In this document: one piece after another, positions 1-5,066 of the stretch
Layout of the letters: the number at the start of each line of letters is the position of its first letter
Position numbering within the stretch: position 1 is the stretch's first letter
Source of the DNA: an uncultured Collinsella sp.
Lineage (GTDB): Bacteria; Actinomycetota; Coriobacteriia; Coriobacteriales; Coriobacteriaceae
DNA: 5,282 nt
Direction: 5' to 3'
Assembly: GCA_900543505.1 (NCBI GenBank)
Contig: UQSB01000081.1
Span: 1-5,282 of the forward strand
Notes under the pieces: generated by a model
What the model saw: only the letters and a program-made list of their open reading frames with translations
Told to the model about the DNA's origin: nothing
Databases searched by the model: none
Made by a program: the position numbers and the translations under genes

Positions 1-77
1 GACAACCTCAAGGCTGTCATTCGCATGATGTTGTCGTAGATGTACTGCATCACGCGAATGACAGCCTTGAGGTTGTC
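1..77. repeat. Near-perfect inverted repeat at the left edge (fold-back)
   Basis: Bases 1-30 are the reverse complement of bases 48-77 with one mismatch (position 25), separated by 17 nt. The arms lie inside nrdD, where no inverted repeat is expected, and the outer arm replaces conserved C-terminal coding sequence. The geometry is that of a strand end folding back on a short CATCATG/CGTGATG match and copying itself, as happens in amplification or assembly chimeras. A natural inversion is possible but less likely. Confidence 0.9.
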
Positions 78-2021
78 CTGCATGTTGGGAACCTCAACGT
101 AAGAGATAGCACCGCCCGGCGAAAGCTGCTGGAACATGCCCTCAAACTTAAGCTTATCGAAGGCATCGATCTCCTCGGACACGTGGACGTGATAGCTGTT
201 GGTAATGTAGCCCTTGTCCGTCACGCCCGGGATAATGCCAAAACGACGCTGCAGGCACTTGGCGAACTTGTAGGTCGTCGACTCCAACGGCGTACCGTAC
301 AGCGAGAAATCGATGTCGCTCGCAGCCTTCCACTCGGCGCACTTGTCGTTCATGCGCTGCATGACGGCCATGGCAAACGGCGTGCCTTCCTTCTCGGTGT
401 GGCTGTGGCCCGTCATGTACTTGACGCACTCATACAGGCCAGCATAGCCCAGGCTGATGGTAGAGTATCCGCCCACGAGCAGCTTGTCGATCGTCTCGCC
501 CTTCTTCAGACGAGCGAGGGCGCCGTACTGCCACAAAATCGGTGCAGCGTCAGAAAGCGTGCCCATCAGGCGCTCATGACGGCACAGCAGAGCACGGTGG
601 CACAGCTCAAGGCGCTCGTCGAAGATCTTCCAGAACTTGTCCATGTCCTGATGCGAGCTCAGCGCGACATCGGGCAGGTTGATGGTCACAACACCCTGGT
701 TAAAGCGGCCATAGTACTTAGGTTTGGTCGGGTCATAGTTCAGCGCGTTGGCGACATTGTTAAAGCCGTTGCCCGAGCGGTCGGGCGTCAAGAAGCTGCG
801 GCAACCCATGCAGGTGTAGCAATCGCCGTTGCCGGCGGTCTCGCCCTTAGACAGCTTGAGCTCGCGCATCTTCTTCTCGGAGATGTAGTCGGGCACCATG
901 CGCTTGGCGGTGCACTTGGCAGCCAGCTGGGTCAGGTAGAAGTACGGGGAATTCTCGTGAACGTTATCGTCCTCGAGTACATAGATAAGCTTGGGGAATG
1001 CCGGGGTAATCCACACGCCGGCTTCGTTCTTAACGCCCTCGTAGCGCTGACGAAGCGTCTCCTCCACGATCATGGCAAGGTCGTGCTTCTCCTGCGCTGA
1101 GCGAGCCTCGTTGAGATACATGAAGACCGTCACGAACGGCGCTTGGCCGTTGGTGGTCATAAGGGTCACGACCTGATACTGAATCGTCTGGACGCCGCGA
1201 CGGATCTCGTCACGCAGGCGGTCCTCAACAACCTCGCGGACCTTTTCGGGAGATGCGGAAACGCCGAGCTCCTCGAGCTCGCGGGCGACCTCGCCGCGAA
1301 TCTTTTGACGGCTCACCTCGACGAACGGGGCAAGATGGGTCAGCGAAATCGACTGTCCGCCGTACTGGGAGGAAGCAACCTGGGCGATGATCTGGGTCGC
1401 GATGTTGCAGGCGGTCGAGAAGCTGTGCGGCTTCTCAATCAGCGTACCCGAGATAACAGTACCGTTCTGGAGCATATCCTCCAGGTTCACCAGGTCGCAG
1501 TTATGCATGTGCTGGGCAAAGTAGTCCGAATCATGGAAGTGGATCAGACCCTCATTGTGAGCATCCACGATCTCCTGGGGCAGCAGCACACGCTGAGTCA
1601 GGTCCTTGGAAATCTCGCCGGCCATGTAGTCACGCTGAACGGAATTGACGGTCGGGTTCTTGTTGGAGTTCTCCTGCTTGACCTCTTCGTTGTTGCACTC
1701 GATGAGCGACAGAATCTTGTCGTCGGTCGTGTTCTTCTGGCGCTTCAGGCTCTGAACATAGCGATAGATGATGTAATGGCGAGCGACCTCGTAGCAGTCG
1801 AGACGCATGATCTCGTCCTCGACCAGATCCTGAATCTCCTCGACCGACACGGTGTGGCCCGCGTTCTCGCATGCCTCGGCGACGTTTTGCGCCGCATAAA
1901 CCACCTGGCGGTCGGTAAGACGAGAGCCCTCCTCGACCTCCAAGTTGGCGGCGCGAATCGCATTGACGATCTTATCGATGTCAAAGACAACCTCGGTGCC
2001 GCTGCGCTTGATGATCTTCAT
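1..2021 (-). CDS. nrdD: Anaerobic ribonucleoside-triphosphate reductase (class III), C-terminus missing
   Basis: Glycyl-radical enzyme that reduces ribonucleoside triphosphates to dNTPs in the cytoplasm without oxygen; it is activated by the radical-SAM partner NrdG, whose gene is not in the window. The minus-strand frame is open from ATG 2021 to the edge. Residues about 1-92 (MKIIKRSGTEVVFDIDKI...) form an N-terminal ATP-cone, the allosteric dATP/ATP domain. Residue C175 (HMHNCDL) and the cysteine cluster C401, C404 and C407 (CYTCMGCRSFL) match conserved NrdD positions; C407 is probably the thiyl-radical residue. The end of the catalytic barrel reads YIYDNIM at residues 660-666. Family members continue with a YAE-type sequence, four zinc-binding cysteines and the glycyl-radical loop, all absent here. 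Instead, residues 667 onward are unrelated because bases 1-23 mirror 54-77. The start is set by a purine-rich AAAGAGG at 2029-2035, 7 nt upstream. Identity is very secure; the missing end is a sequence-edge effect, so this should not be called a pseudogene. Confidence 0.96.
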   Translation of the reverse strand, partial: MKIIKRSGTEVVFDIDKIVNAIRAANLEVEEGSRLTDRQVVYAAQNVAEACENAGHTVSVEEIQDLVEDEIMRLDCYEVARHYIIYRYVQSLKRQKNTTDDKILSLIECNNEEVKQENSNKNPTVNSVQRDYMAGEISKDLTQRVLLPQEIVDAHNEGLIHFHDSDYFAQHMHNCDLVNLEDMLQNGTVISGTLIEKPHSFSTACNIATQIIAQVASSQYGGQSISLTHLAPFVEVSRQKIRGEVARELEELGVSASPEKVREVVEDRLRDEIRRGVQTIQYQVVTLMTTNGQAPFVTVFMYLNEARSAQEKHDLAMIVEETLRQRYEGVKNEAGVWITPAFPKLIYVLEDDNVHENSPYFYLTQLAAKCTAKRMVPDYISEKKMRELKLSKGETAGNGDCYTCMGCRSFLTPDRSGNGFNNVANALNYDPTKPKYYGRFNQGVVTINLPDVALSSHQDMDKFWKIFDERLELCHRALLCRHERLMGTLSDAAPILWQYGALARLKKGETIDKLLVGGYSTISLGYAGLYECVKYMTGHSHTEKEGTPFAMAVMQRMNDKCAEWKAASDIDFSLYGTPLESTTYKFAKCLQRRFGIIPGVTDKGYITNSYHVHVSEEIDAFDKLKFEGMFQQLSPGGAISYVEVPNMQDNLKAVIRVMQYIYDNIMRMTALRL

Positions 2022-2028
2022 CCTCTTG

Positions 2029-2035
2029 CCTCTTT
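2029..2035 (-). promoter_or_regulatory. Ribosome binding site of nrdD
   Basis: AAAGAGG on the minus strand ends 7 nt before ATG 2021. It fixes this start, which also gives the MKIIKRSG N-terminus typical of ATP-cone reductases. Confidence 0.7.
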
Positions 2036-2057
2036 CGCGTCGTAGTCTCATTGCGTT

Positions 2058-2242
2058 TCAGAGCCAAACGATGCCCGGCAGGGCTTGCCCCCGTCTTGCG
2101 GCGCCGTCGCGCAATCTGTGTTCTCGATAAACCATAAGCCTCCATGCGGACATTCCCAGGAGCCGATCAAGCGGCTCAAGGACACGTTCAAAAGAGGCAG
2201 TTAAGGTCTTCGTTCTCTGTCCGCCATCTATCATACGACAAA
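2058..2242 (-). promoter_or_regulatory. Long 5' leader of nrdD with possible RNA structure
   Basis: If the promoter at 2249-2278 is right, the nrdD message has a leader of about 220 nt. In the minus-strand RNA, GCGGACA (2218-2224) can pair with TGTCCGC (2147-2153), closing a domain. Inside it is a perfect 6-bp hairpin, GAGCCG-CTTGAT-CGGCTC (2160-2177), extendable by an outer CC/GG pair across a 2x2 internal loop. A GGAGG motif follows the domain. A 25-codon open frame from ATG 2135 to a stop at 2058 has a Shine-Dalgarno only 3 nt away, so I do not call it a gene. The leader does not match a riboswitch consensus I recognise; I looked for the cobalamin box and did not find it. The structure is inferred by eye. 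Confidence 0.35.
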
Positions 2243-2246
2243 GAGG

Positions 2247-2262
2247 CATCTATATCCTGTAT
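2247..2262. promoter_or_regulatory. NrdR box (downstream, weak match)
   Basis: This 16-mer matches the NrdR consensus at about 10 of 16 positions, with the core CTATAT and TGT conserved. It is poor alone, but it begins exactly 32 bp from the strong box, i.e. about three helical turns, the usual tandem spacing of NrdR sites. It overlaps the predicted -10, so binding would block polymerase. Confidence 0.55.
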
Positions 2263-2278
2263 TCTTTTTTTAGGTCAA
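2249..2278 (-). promoter_or_regulatory. Predicted sigma-70-type promoter of nrdD
   Basis: On the minus strand, a -35 TTGACC (2273-2278) and a -10 TATAGA (2249-2254) are separated by 18 bp, placing the start of transcription near 2242. The -35 lies between two NrdR-like boxes and the -10 lies inside the second, which supports the placement. A second TTGACC occurs upstream (around 2302-2307), but no good -10 follows it at a proper distance. Confidence 0.6.
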
Positions 2279-2294
2279 ACACAACATATAGTGT
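2279..2294. promoter_or_regulatory. NrdR box (upstream, strong match)
   Basis: ACACAACATATAGTGT matches 15 of 16 positions of the NrdR-box consensus acaCwAtATaTwGtgt. It sits just upstream of the nrdD -35. NrdR is the zinc-finger/ATP-cone repressor that controls ribonucleotide reductase genes across bacteria. The match together with its place in front of nrdD makes the call strong. Confidence 0.85.
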
Positions 2295-2356
2295 TTCAGC
2301 AGGTCAAAGCAATTGGTCATTTTGCAGACGCATTAATTATGAGGGGTTCTTGGCAA

Positions 2357-2376
2357 GTCGGTAAAACGTTACCAAC
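2357..2376. promoter_or_regulatory. Operator-like palindrome
   Basis: GTCGGTAAAACGTTACCAAC reads as GGTAA-AACG-TTACC with two further outer pairs and one mismatch. It resembles sites of LacI/GalR-type or similar dimeric regulators, but no adjacent regulator gene or promoter explains it. Function is unknown. Confidence 0.3.
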
Positions 2377-2620
2377 ACGGCTACCTGCATGGCAGTTATA
2401 AAACCCCCTTAGTCAAGCCGCTGACAAATCCTACCAAAACCAAGCCGCTCACGCCAAAAGAATCCAAAAGATTATGCTTGACCAACATGTTGCGGTCGTG
2501 CCTTGCCGAGCCCCATGTAACCGCGGCACGAATCCTTGAAAGATATGTGTATGCAAACAGAGAAGATGAGAGTTTTCTCGGATGACTACTGAGAAGCATC
2601 CCAGAAGATCAAAAAACTCG

Positions 2621-2656
2621 AAATTTGGTGACGTATTTGGCGACCCATTTGGCGAG
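2621..2656. repeat. Three tandem 12-bp units
   Basis: Units at 2621-2632, 2633-2644 and 2645-2656 share the core ATTTGGYGA on the plus strand (aaATTTGGTGac, gtATTTGGCGac, ccATTTGGCGag). The array directly abuts the T-tract of the tRNA terminator. The 12-bp period keeps frame and would encode F-G-D/E-x repeats on the plus strand. No function is evident. Confidence 0.75.
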
Positions 2657-2693
2657 CAAAACAAAACAGCCCAGAGGCTAAGCCTCTGGGCTG
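2657..2693 (-). terminator. Rho-independent terminator of the tRNA-Gly/tRNA-Val operon
   Basis: On the minus strand a perfect 12-bp stem, CAGCCCAGAGGC with GCCTCTGGGCTG (2667-2693), closes a TTA loop and is followed by TTTTGTTTTG. It begins 8 nt after the encoded CCA of tRNA-Val. Confidence 0.92.
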
Positions 2694-2701
2694 CGAACAT
2701 T

Positions 2702-2776
2702 TGGTGGGCGTTAGAAGATTTGAACTTCTGACCTCTTCCGTGTCAGGGAAGCGCTCTCCCCCTGAGCTAAACGCCC
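2702..2776 (-). tRNA. tRNA-Val(GAC)
   Basis: Full cloverleaf on the minus strand: acceptor GGGCGTT/AACGCCC, D-stem GCTC/GAGC, anticodon stem CTTCC/GGAAG enclosing loop CTGACAC (anticodon GAC at 2742-2744, reads GUC), T-stem AGAAG/CTTCT with loop TTCAAAT, discriminator A and an encoded CCA (2702-2704). It lies 3 nt downstream of tRNA-Gly and shares its promoter and terminator. Confidence 0.96.
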
Positions 2777-2779
2777 AAA

Positions 2780-2855
2780 TGGAGCGGACAACGGGGCTCG
2801 AACCCGCGACCCCAACCTTGGCAAGGTTGTGCTCTACCAACTGAGCCATGTCCGC
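2780..2855 (-). tRNA. tRNA-Gly(GCC)
   Basis: Full cloverleaf on the minus strand: acceptor GCGGACA/TGTCCGC, D-stem GCTC/GAGC, anticodon stem CAACC/GGTTG with loop TTGCCAA (anticodon GCC at 2820-2822, reads GGC), T-stem GCGGG/CCCGT with loop TTCGAGC, discriminator U as usual for bacterial glycine tRNA, and encoded CCA. It is the first gene of the two-tRNA operon. Its last 29 nt are identical to the partial tRNA at the right edge, and 18 nt of its 3' end recur in the collapsed copy at 5067-5090. Confidence 0.97.
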
Positions 2856-2867
2856 TTACGAGGATTA

Positions 2868-2896
2868 ATCTTACGTGATACCCGCATCCTATGCAA
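2868..2896 (-). promoter_or_regulatory. Predicted promoter of the tRNA operon
   Basis: On the minus strand, TTGCAT (2891-2896) and TAAGAT (2868-2873) are 17 bp apart, placing transcription start about 6 nt before the tRNA-Gly 5' end. An A-tract just upstream (CAAAAAAAAG, around 2900-2910) could act as an UP element, as is common for stable-RNA promoters. The hexamers are only moderate matches. Confidence 0.55.
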
Positions 2897-2920
2897 GAAC
2901 TTTTTTTTGAAAAGTTTTGC

Positions 2921-2949
2921 GACGCCCTCGCGAACCTCGCGAAGGCATC
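2921..2949 (-). terminator. Hairpin downstream of the alpha-glucosidase, probable terminator
   Basis: In minus-strand RNA, 13 consecutive pairs (two G-U) form between the two 13-nt arms around a GGU loop. The hairpin starts 48 nt after the glucosidase stop and sits just upstream of the tRNA promoter. The RNA after it reads GCAAAACTTTTC rather than a U-run, so it may be weak, Rho-assisted, or an RNA 3'-end stabiliser. Confidence 0.5.
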
Positions 2950-2997
2950 AGCCACCACGGAAGGCGCAGGCAAACGCAAACTCGCCGCAAGAGGCCC

Positions 2998-4731
2998 CTA
3001 CAACTCAGCGAGCATGATCCAGACAGAGCTGTCCTGTGCGAGCCTGCCATCTGCAAGCGGTGATGAGGTGAGCAGGACCCTGCCCGCCGGCAGCTCCACG
3101 GGTGCTGCACCGAAATTCGTCACACACGCCCAGCCGTTGTCGCGGCGATAGGCGATGACGCCGCCCTCAGCGCCCTCGGCACCATCCGCAAGACCGGTGT
3201 GCCCGTCAAGATCGAGCCACGCAAGATCGTTGGCGCACCCGCGCAGCTTGCGCCGCAGCCAGAGGGCGTCACGATAGAGCGTAAGCGTCGATGTCGGGTC
3301 CGCCTCTTCCCTATCGGCAGCGTAATCGGAAAACCATGCAGGCTGCGGCAGATGGGGTGCCGCATCGGCGTCCGCCGGTGAAAACCCAAACGATCCGCCC
3401 TGCGCGGGATCGTCCGCCGCCACCCACGGCAGGGGCACGCGACAGCCGTCGCGCCCCTTCTCGCGCTTCGGTCCGTGCGTATTGGTCGCAGTAGGATCTT
3501 CGAGTGCGGCCCACGGGATGTCAGCTACCTCAAAAAGGCCGAGCTCCTCACCCTGATACACGTATGCCGAGCCCGGAAGCGCCAGCTCAAGCAAAAGGGC
3601 CGCCCGCGCGCGGCGCTCGCCGAGTTCACGGTCCTCGTCATAAGACGACCCGTCGCGTAAGAGCCAGTCGAGCGCAATCTGGTGGTAGCGCGTCGCCTTG
3701 ATTTGCGGCAGGGCATAGCGCGTCGCCACGCGCGGCACGTCATGGTTGGAGAGTACCCAGGTCGAGGCAGAATCGGATTCGATAGCCGCCTTCAAGCCCT
3801 CCTCGATTGCAGCGTGCATGTCATCATAGGTCCAAGTGGCCTTGGCAAACTCAAAGTTGAATGTCTGGCCAAGCTCGCTGGGACGCGCGTAGAGATACTG
3901 GCGCTCGGGCAGCACCCACGCCTCGGCAACAGCGCTGCGCGGCGGATTATAGCGGTCGAACACGCGGCGCCACTCGCGATAGATCTCGTGGACCTCGTTG
4001 CGGTCCCACAGCGGATGGGTGCCGTCGTCAACCATGTCATCGCCCTCGGCGAGGTGCCACCGGTCGAGGTCATCGCGGTCGAGGTCCTTGGCGAGACCGT
4101 GCGCCACATCAATGCGAAAGCCATCGACGCCTCGATCGCTCCAAAACGCCAGGACGTCGCAAAAGAACGCGCGAACCTCGGGGCATGACCAGTCAAAGTC
4201 CGGCTGCTCGGGCGTAAACATGTGCAGATACCACTGACCGTCCGCAACACGCGTCCAGGCAGGGCCTCCAAAGTTGGCATTCCAATTGGTGGGAGGCAGC
4301 TCGCCATGCTCGCCGCGACCATCGCGGAAGATATAACGGGCGCGCTCGGGCGATCCGGGGCCGGCGGCAAGAGCGGCTTTGAACCAGGGGTGCTGGTTGG
4401 ACGAATGGTTGGGTACGATGTCGACGATGACCTTGATGCCGCGCGCGTGAGCCGCGGCGATCATGTCATCGAAGTCGTCAAGCGAGCCGAGACGTTGGTC
4501 GACATCGCAGTAGTCCGCCACATCATAGCCGCCATCGACAAGAGGCGATGGGTAAAACGGACTCAGCCAGATGGCCTCGATACCTAGCCGCTCAAGATAG
4601 TCCATCTGCTGGGTAACGCCCGCGATATCGCCCAGACCCGAACCAGTCGAATCCTTAAACGAGCGCGGGTAGATCTGATAAATCGCGGCATCGGACATCC
4701 ATGAGCGCGAAGAGGACTTTTCTGTAGCCAT
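2998..4731 (-). CDS. Alpha-glucosidase, glycoside hydrolase family 13
   Basis: Cytoplasmic enzyme (no signal peptide or membrane segment) that removes terminal alpha-linked glucose from short oligosaccharides by a retaining mechanism. It has 577 residues, normal for the family. N-terminal barrel motif WMSDAAIYQIYPRSF (11-25); region I DIVPNH (D104-H109); region V-like QPDFDW (176-181); region II GFRIDVAH with nucleophile D208; region III AVAEAW with acid/base E270; region IV SNHD with D331. YQGEELG (392-398) and KGRDGCRVPLPW (425-436) are typical of actinobacterial alpha-glucosidases near subfamily GH13_30. All catalytic residues are intact. V209 after the nucleophile resembles alpha-1,6-acting members, though subfamily exceptions make alpha-1,4 activity equally possible. 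The start at 4731 has AAGGGAG 9 nt upstream; a longer frame to 4821 adds 30 residues with no family similarity. No transporter or regulator gene is adjacent. Confidence 0.94.
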   Translation of the reverse strand: MATEKSSSRSWMSDAAIYQIYPRSFKDSTGSGLGDIAGVTQQMDYLERLGIEAIWLSPFYPSPLVDGGYDVADYCDVDQRLGSLDDFDDMIAAAHARGIKVIVDIVPNHSSNQHPWFKAALAAGPGSPERARYIFRDGRGEHGELPPTNWNANFGGPAWTRVADGQWYLHMFTPEQPDFDWSCPEVRAFFCDVLAFWSDRGVDGFRIDVAHGLAKDLDRDDLDRWHLAEGDDMVDDGTHPLWDRNEVHEIYREWRRVFDRYNPPRSAVAEAWVLPERQYLYARPSELGQTFNFEFAKATWTYDDMHAAIEEGLKAAIESDSASTWVLSNHDVPRVATRYALPQIKATRYHQIALDWLLRDGSSYDEDRELGERRARAALLLELALPGSAYVYQGEELGLFEVADIPWAALEDPTATNTHGPKREKGRDGCRVPLPWVAADDPAQGGSFGFSPADADAAPHLPQPAWFSDYAADREEADPTSTLTLYRDALWLRRKLRGCANDLAWLDLDGHTGLADGAEGAEGGVIAYRRDNGWACVTNFGAAPVELPAGRVLLTSSPLADGRLAQDSSVWIMLAEL

Positions 4732-4740
4732 GGGATGAAT

Positions 4741-4747
4741 CTCCCTT
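4741..4747 (-). promoter_or_regulatory. Ribosome binding site deciding the glucosidase start
   Basis: AAGGGAG on the minus strand lies 9 nt before ATG 4731. It favours the 577-residue protein over the in-frame ATG at 4821. Confidence 0.7.
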
Positions 4748-4765
4748 GCAACGAGGTTTTGCGAG
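4745..4765. promoter_or_regulatory. Operator-like inverted repeat overlapping the glucosidase ribosome site
   Basis: CTTGCAA (4745-4751) and TTGCGAG (4759-4765) are 7-bp inverted arms with one mismatch and a 7-bp spacer. The site overlaps the ribosome binding site and lies just downstream of a weak candidate promoter, a position suiting a sugar-responsive repressor. It is not a clear match to a known regulator. Confidence 0.35.
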
Positions 4766-4774
4766 ATGCCCACG

Positions 4775-4805
4775 ATGATACGCCCAAAGCTGACATTCAC
4801 GGCAA
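4775..4805 (-). promoter_or_regulatory. Weak candidate promoter of the alpha-glucosidase
   Basis: On the minus strand, TATCAT (4775-4780) is a 5/6 match to a -10 element. The best -35, TTGCCG (4800-4805), is 19 bp away, longer than ideal. The true promoter could lie further upstream, for example near the palindrome at 4866-4877. Confidence 0.25.
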
Positions 4806-4827
4806 TCAACGCCGCAGCCACGCCCCA

Positions 4828-4855
4828 AACGCTCGCCCCCTCTCGGGCTCGAGCC
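4828..4855. repeat. 28-nt dispersed repeat, copy 1
   Basis: This 28-mer matches 5173-5200 at 26 of 28 positions in the same orientation. It ends in the palindrome GGCTCGAGCC. Both copies lie in non-coding DNA to the right of the glucosidase. Confidence 0.85.
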
Positions 4856-4865
4856 TCCTGGGACG

Positions 4866-4877
4866 AATCGATCGATT
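4866..4877. promoter_or_regulatory. Perfect 12-bp palindrome upstream of the glucosidase
   Basis: AATCGATCGATT is perfectly symmetric and lies in an AT-richer island between GC-rich repeats, 135 bp upstream of the glucosidase start. It could be a regulator site; no consensus is recognised. Confidence 0.25.
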
Positions 4878-4920
4878 AGTGAAAAGAACGGAAGACTTAC
4901 TCCCCCGGCCACGACAGCGA

Positions 4921-5020
4921 GCGGGCTCCGGGTGCCCCAGGTTGCCGCGAAAGAGGAGGGAAGCGTACTTTATGTACGCGACCGACGATTGAGGGGCAAG
5001 ATGGGGTGCCCGGGACCCGC
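4921..5020 (+). repeat. 100-nt structured element closed by a 19-bp imperfect inverted repeat
   Basis: Arms 4921-4939 and 5002-5020 form 18 of 19 pairs in plus-strand RNA, three of them G-U. On the minus strand those wobbles become A-C mismatches, so the plus strand folds better. After a 2x2 internal loop, TTGCC (4942-4946) pairs with GGCAA (4995-4999). Inside, GCGTAC-TTTAT-GTACGC (4963-4979) is a perfect hairpin. There is no protein signal. It may be a structured RNA or a non-autonomous repeat element; the strand given is the better-folding one. Confidence 0.5.
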
Positions 5021-5031
5021 GCAGCGTCAAC

Positions 5032-5058
5032 AAAAAACGCGGTTCGTTAGAACCGCGT
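5032..5058 (-). terminator. Rho-independent terminator downstream of the tRNA-Gly remnant
   Basis: On the minus strand, ACGCGGTTC-TAAC-GAACCGCGT (5037-5058) is a perfect 9-bp stem followed by a run of T (complement of 5032-5037). It begins 8 nt after the CCA of the collapsed tRNA copy, as real tRNA terminators do here, which suggests a functional tRNA once stood at this place. Confidence 0.88.
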
Positions 5059-5066
5059 AAGATAGT

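Larger units (their letters stand above)
2295..2656. other. AT-richer intergenic stretch without a convincing gene
   Basis: Between the nrdD control region and the tRNA terminator I see no frame with a start, ribosome site and recognisable product. It contains a 20-bp imperfect palindrome (2357-2376), a 7-bp inverted repeat TCGTGCC/GGCACGA (2496-2502 and 2525-2531, 22-nt loop), a triplicated 12-bp unit (2621-2656), and two overlapping plus-strand open stretches listed separately as a possible gene remnant. Confidence 0.6.
2343..2720 (+). pseudogene. Possible decayed plus-strand gene remnant, perhaps an integrase C-terminus
   Basis: Two overlapping open stretches in different frames run towards the 3' end of the tRNA genes. 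The first (2343-2584) has no good start and ends ARILERYVYANREDESFLG. The second runs from about 2570, with ATG 2582 overlapping the first stop, through SKFGDVFGDPFGEQ into the tRNA-Val gene, stopping near 2720. A tyrosine followed by a basic/acidic tail next to a tRNA 3' end recalls the C-terminus of tyrosine recombinases, which often abut the tRNA used as attachment site. I see none of the upstream catalytic residues (R, HxxR), and the FGD repetition comes from a DNA tandem repeat. The stretch may be non-coding; the call is speculative. Confidence 0.18.

Noticed and set aside
183..2045. Two long plus-strand open frames (about 305 and 300 codons) opposite nrdD
   Set aside because: They are antisense shadows of the nrdD reading frame, with low-complexity L/V/A/D-rich translations and no domain; nrdD itself carries clear conserved motifs.
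2058..2242. Cobalamin riboswitch ahead of the reductase gene
   Set aside because: The conserved B12-box-type sequence is not present, and class III reductases do not use cobalamin.
2058..2249. 63-codon minus-strand frame in the nrdD leader as an upstream gene
   Set aside because: Its ATG lies at the predicted -10, with no ribosome site, and the protein resembles nothing known. A shorter version from 2135 has a badly spaced Shine-Dalgarno.
2586..2979. Minus-strand frames across the tRNA genes (for example one starting MAQLVEHNLAKVGVAGSSPV)
   Set aside because: This is the typical false translation of tRNA genes; both tRNAs fold perfectly.
3682..4587. Plus-strand open frames opposite the glucosidase
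   Set aside because: Shadows of a gene with all GH13 motifs intact; no recognisable product of their own.
4732..4821. Upstream in-frame ATG at 4821 as the glucosidase start
   Set aside because: The 30 added residues have no family similarity and no good ribosome site, whereas ATG 4731 has AAGGGAG at 9 nt.
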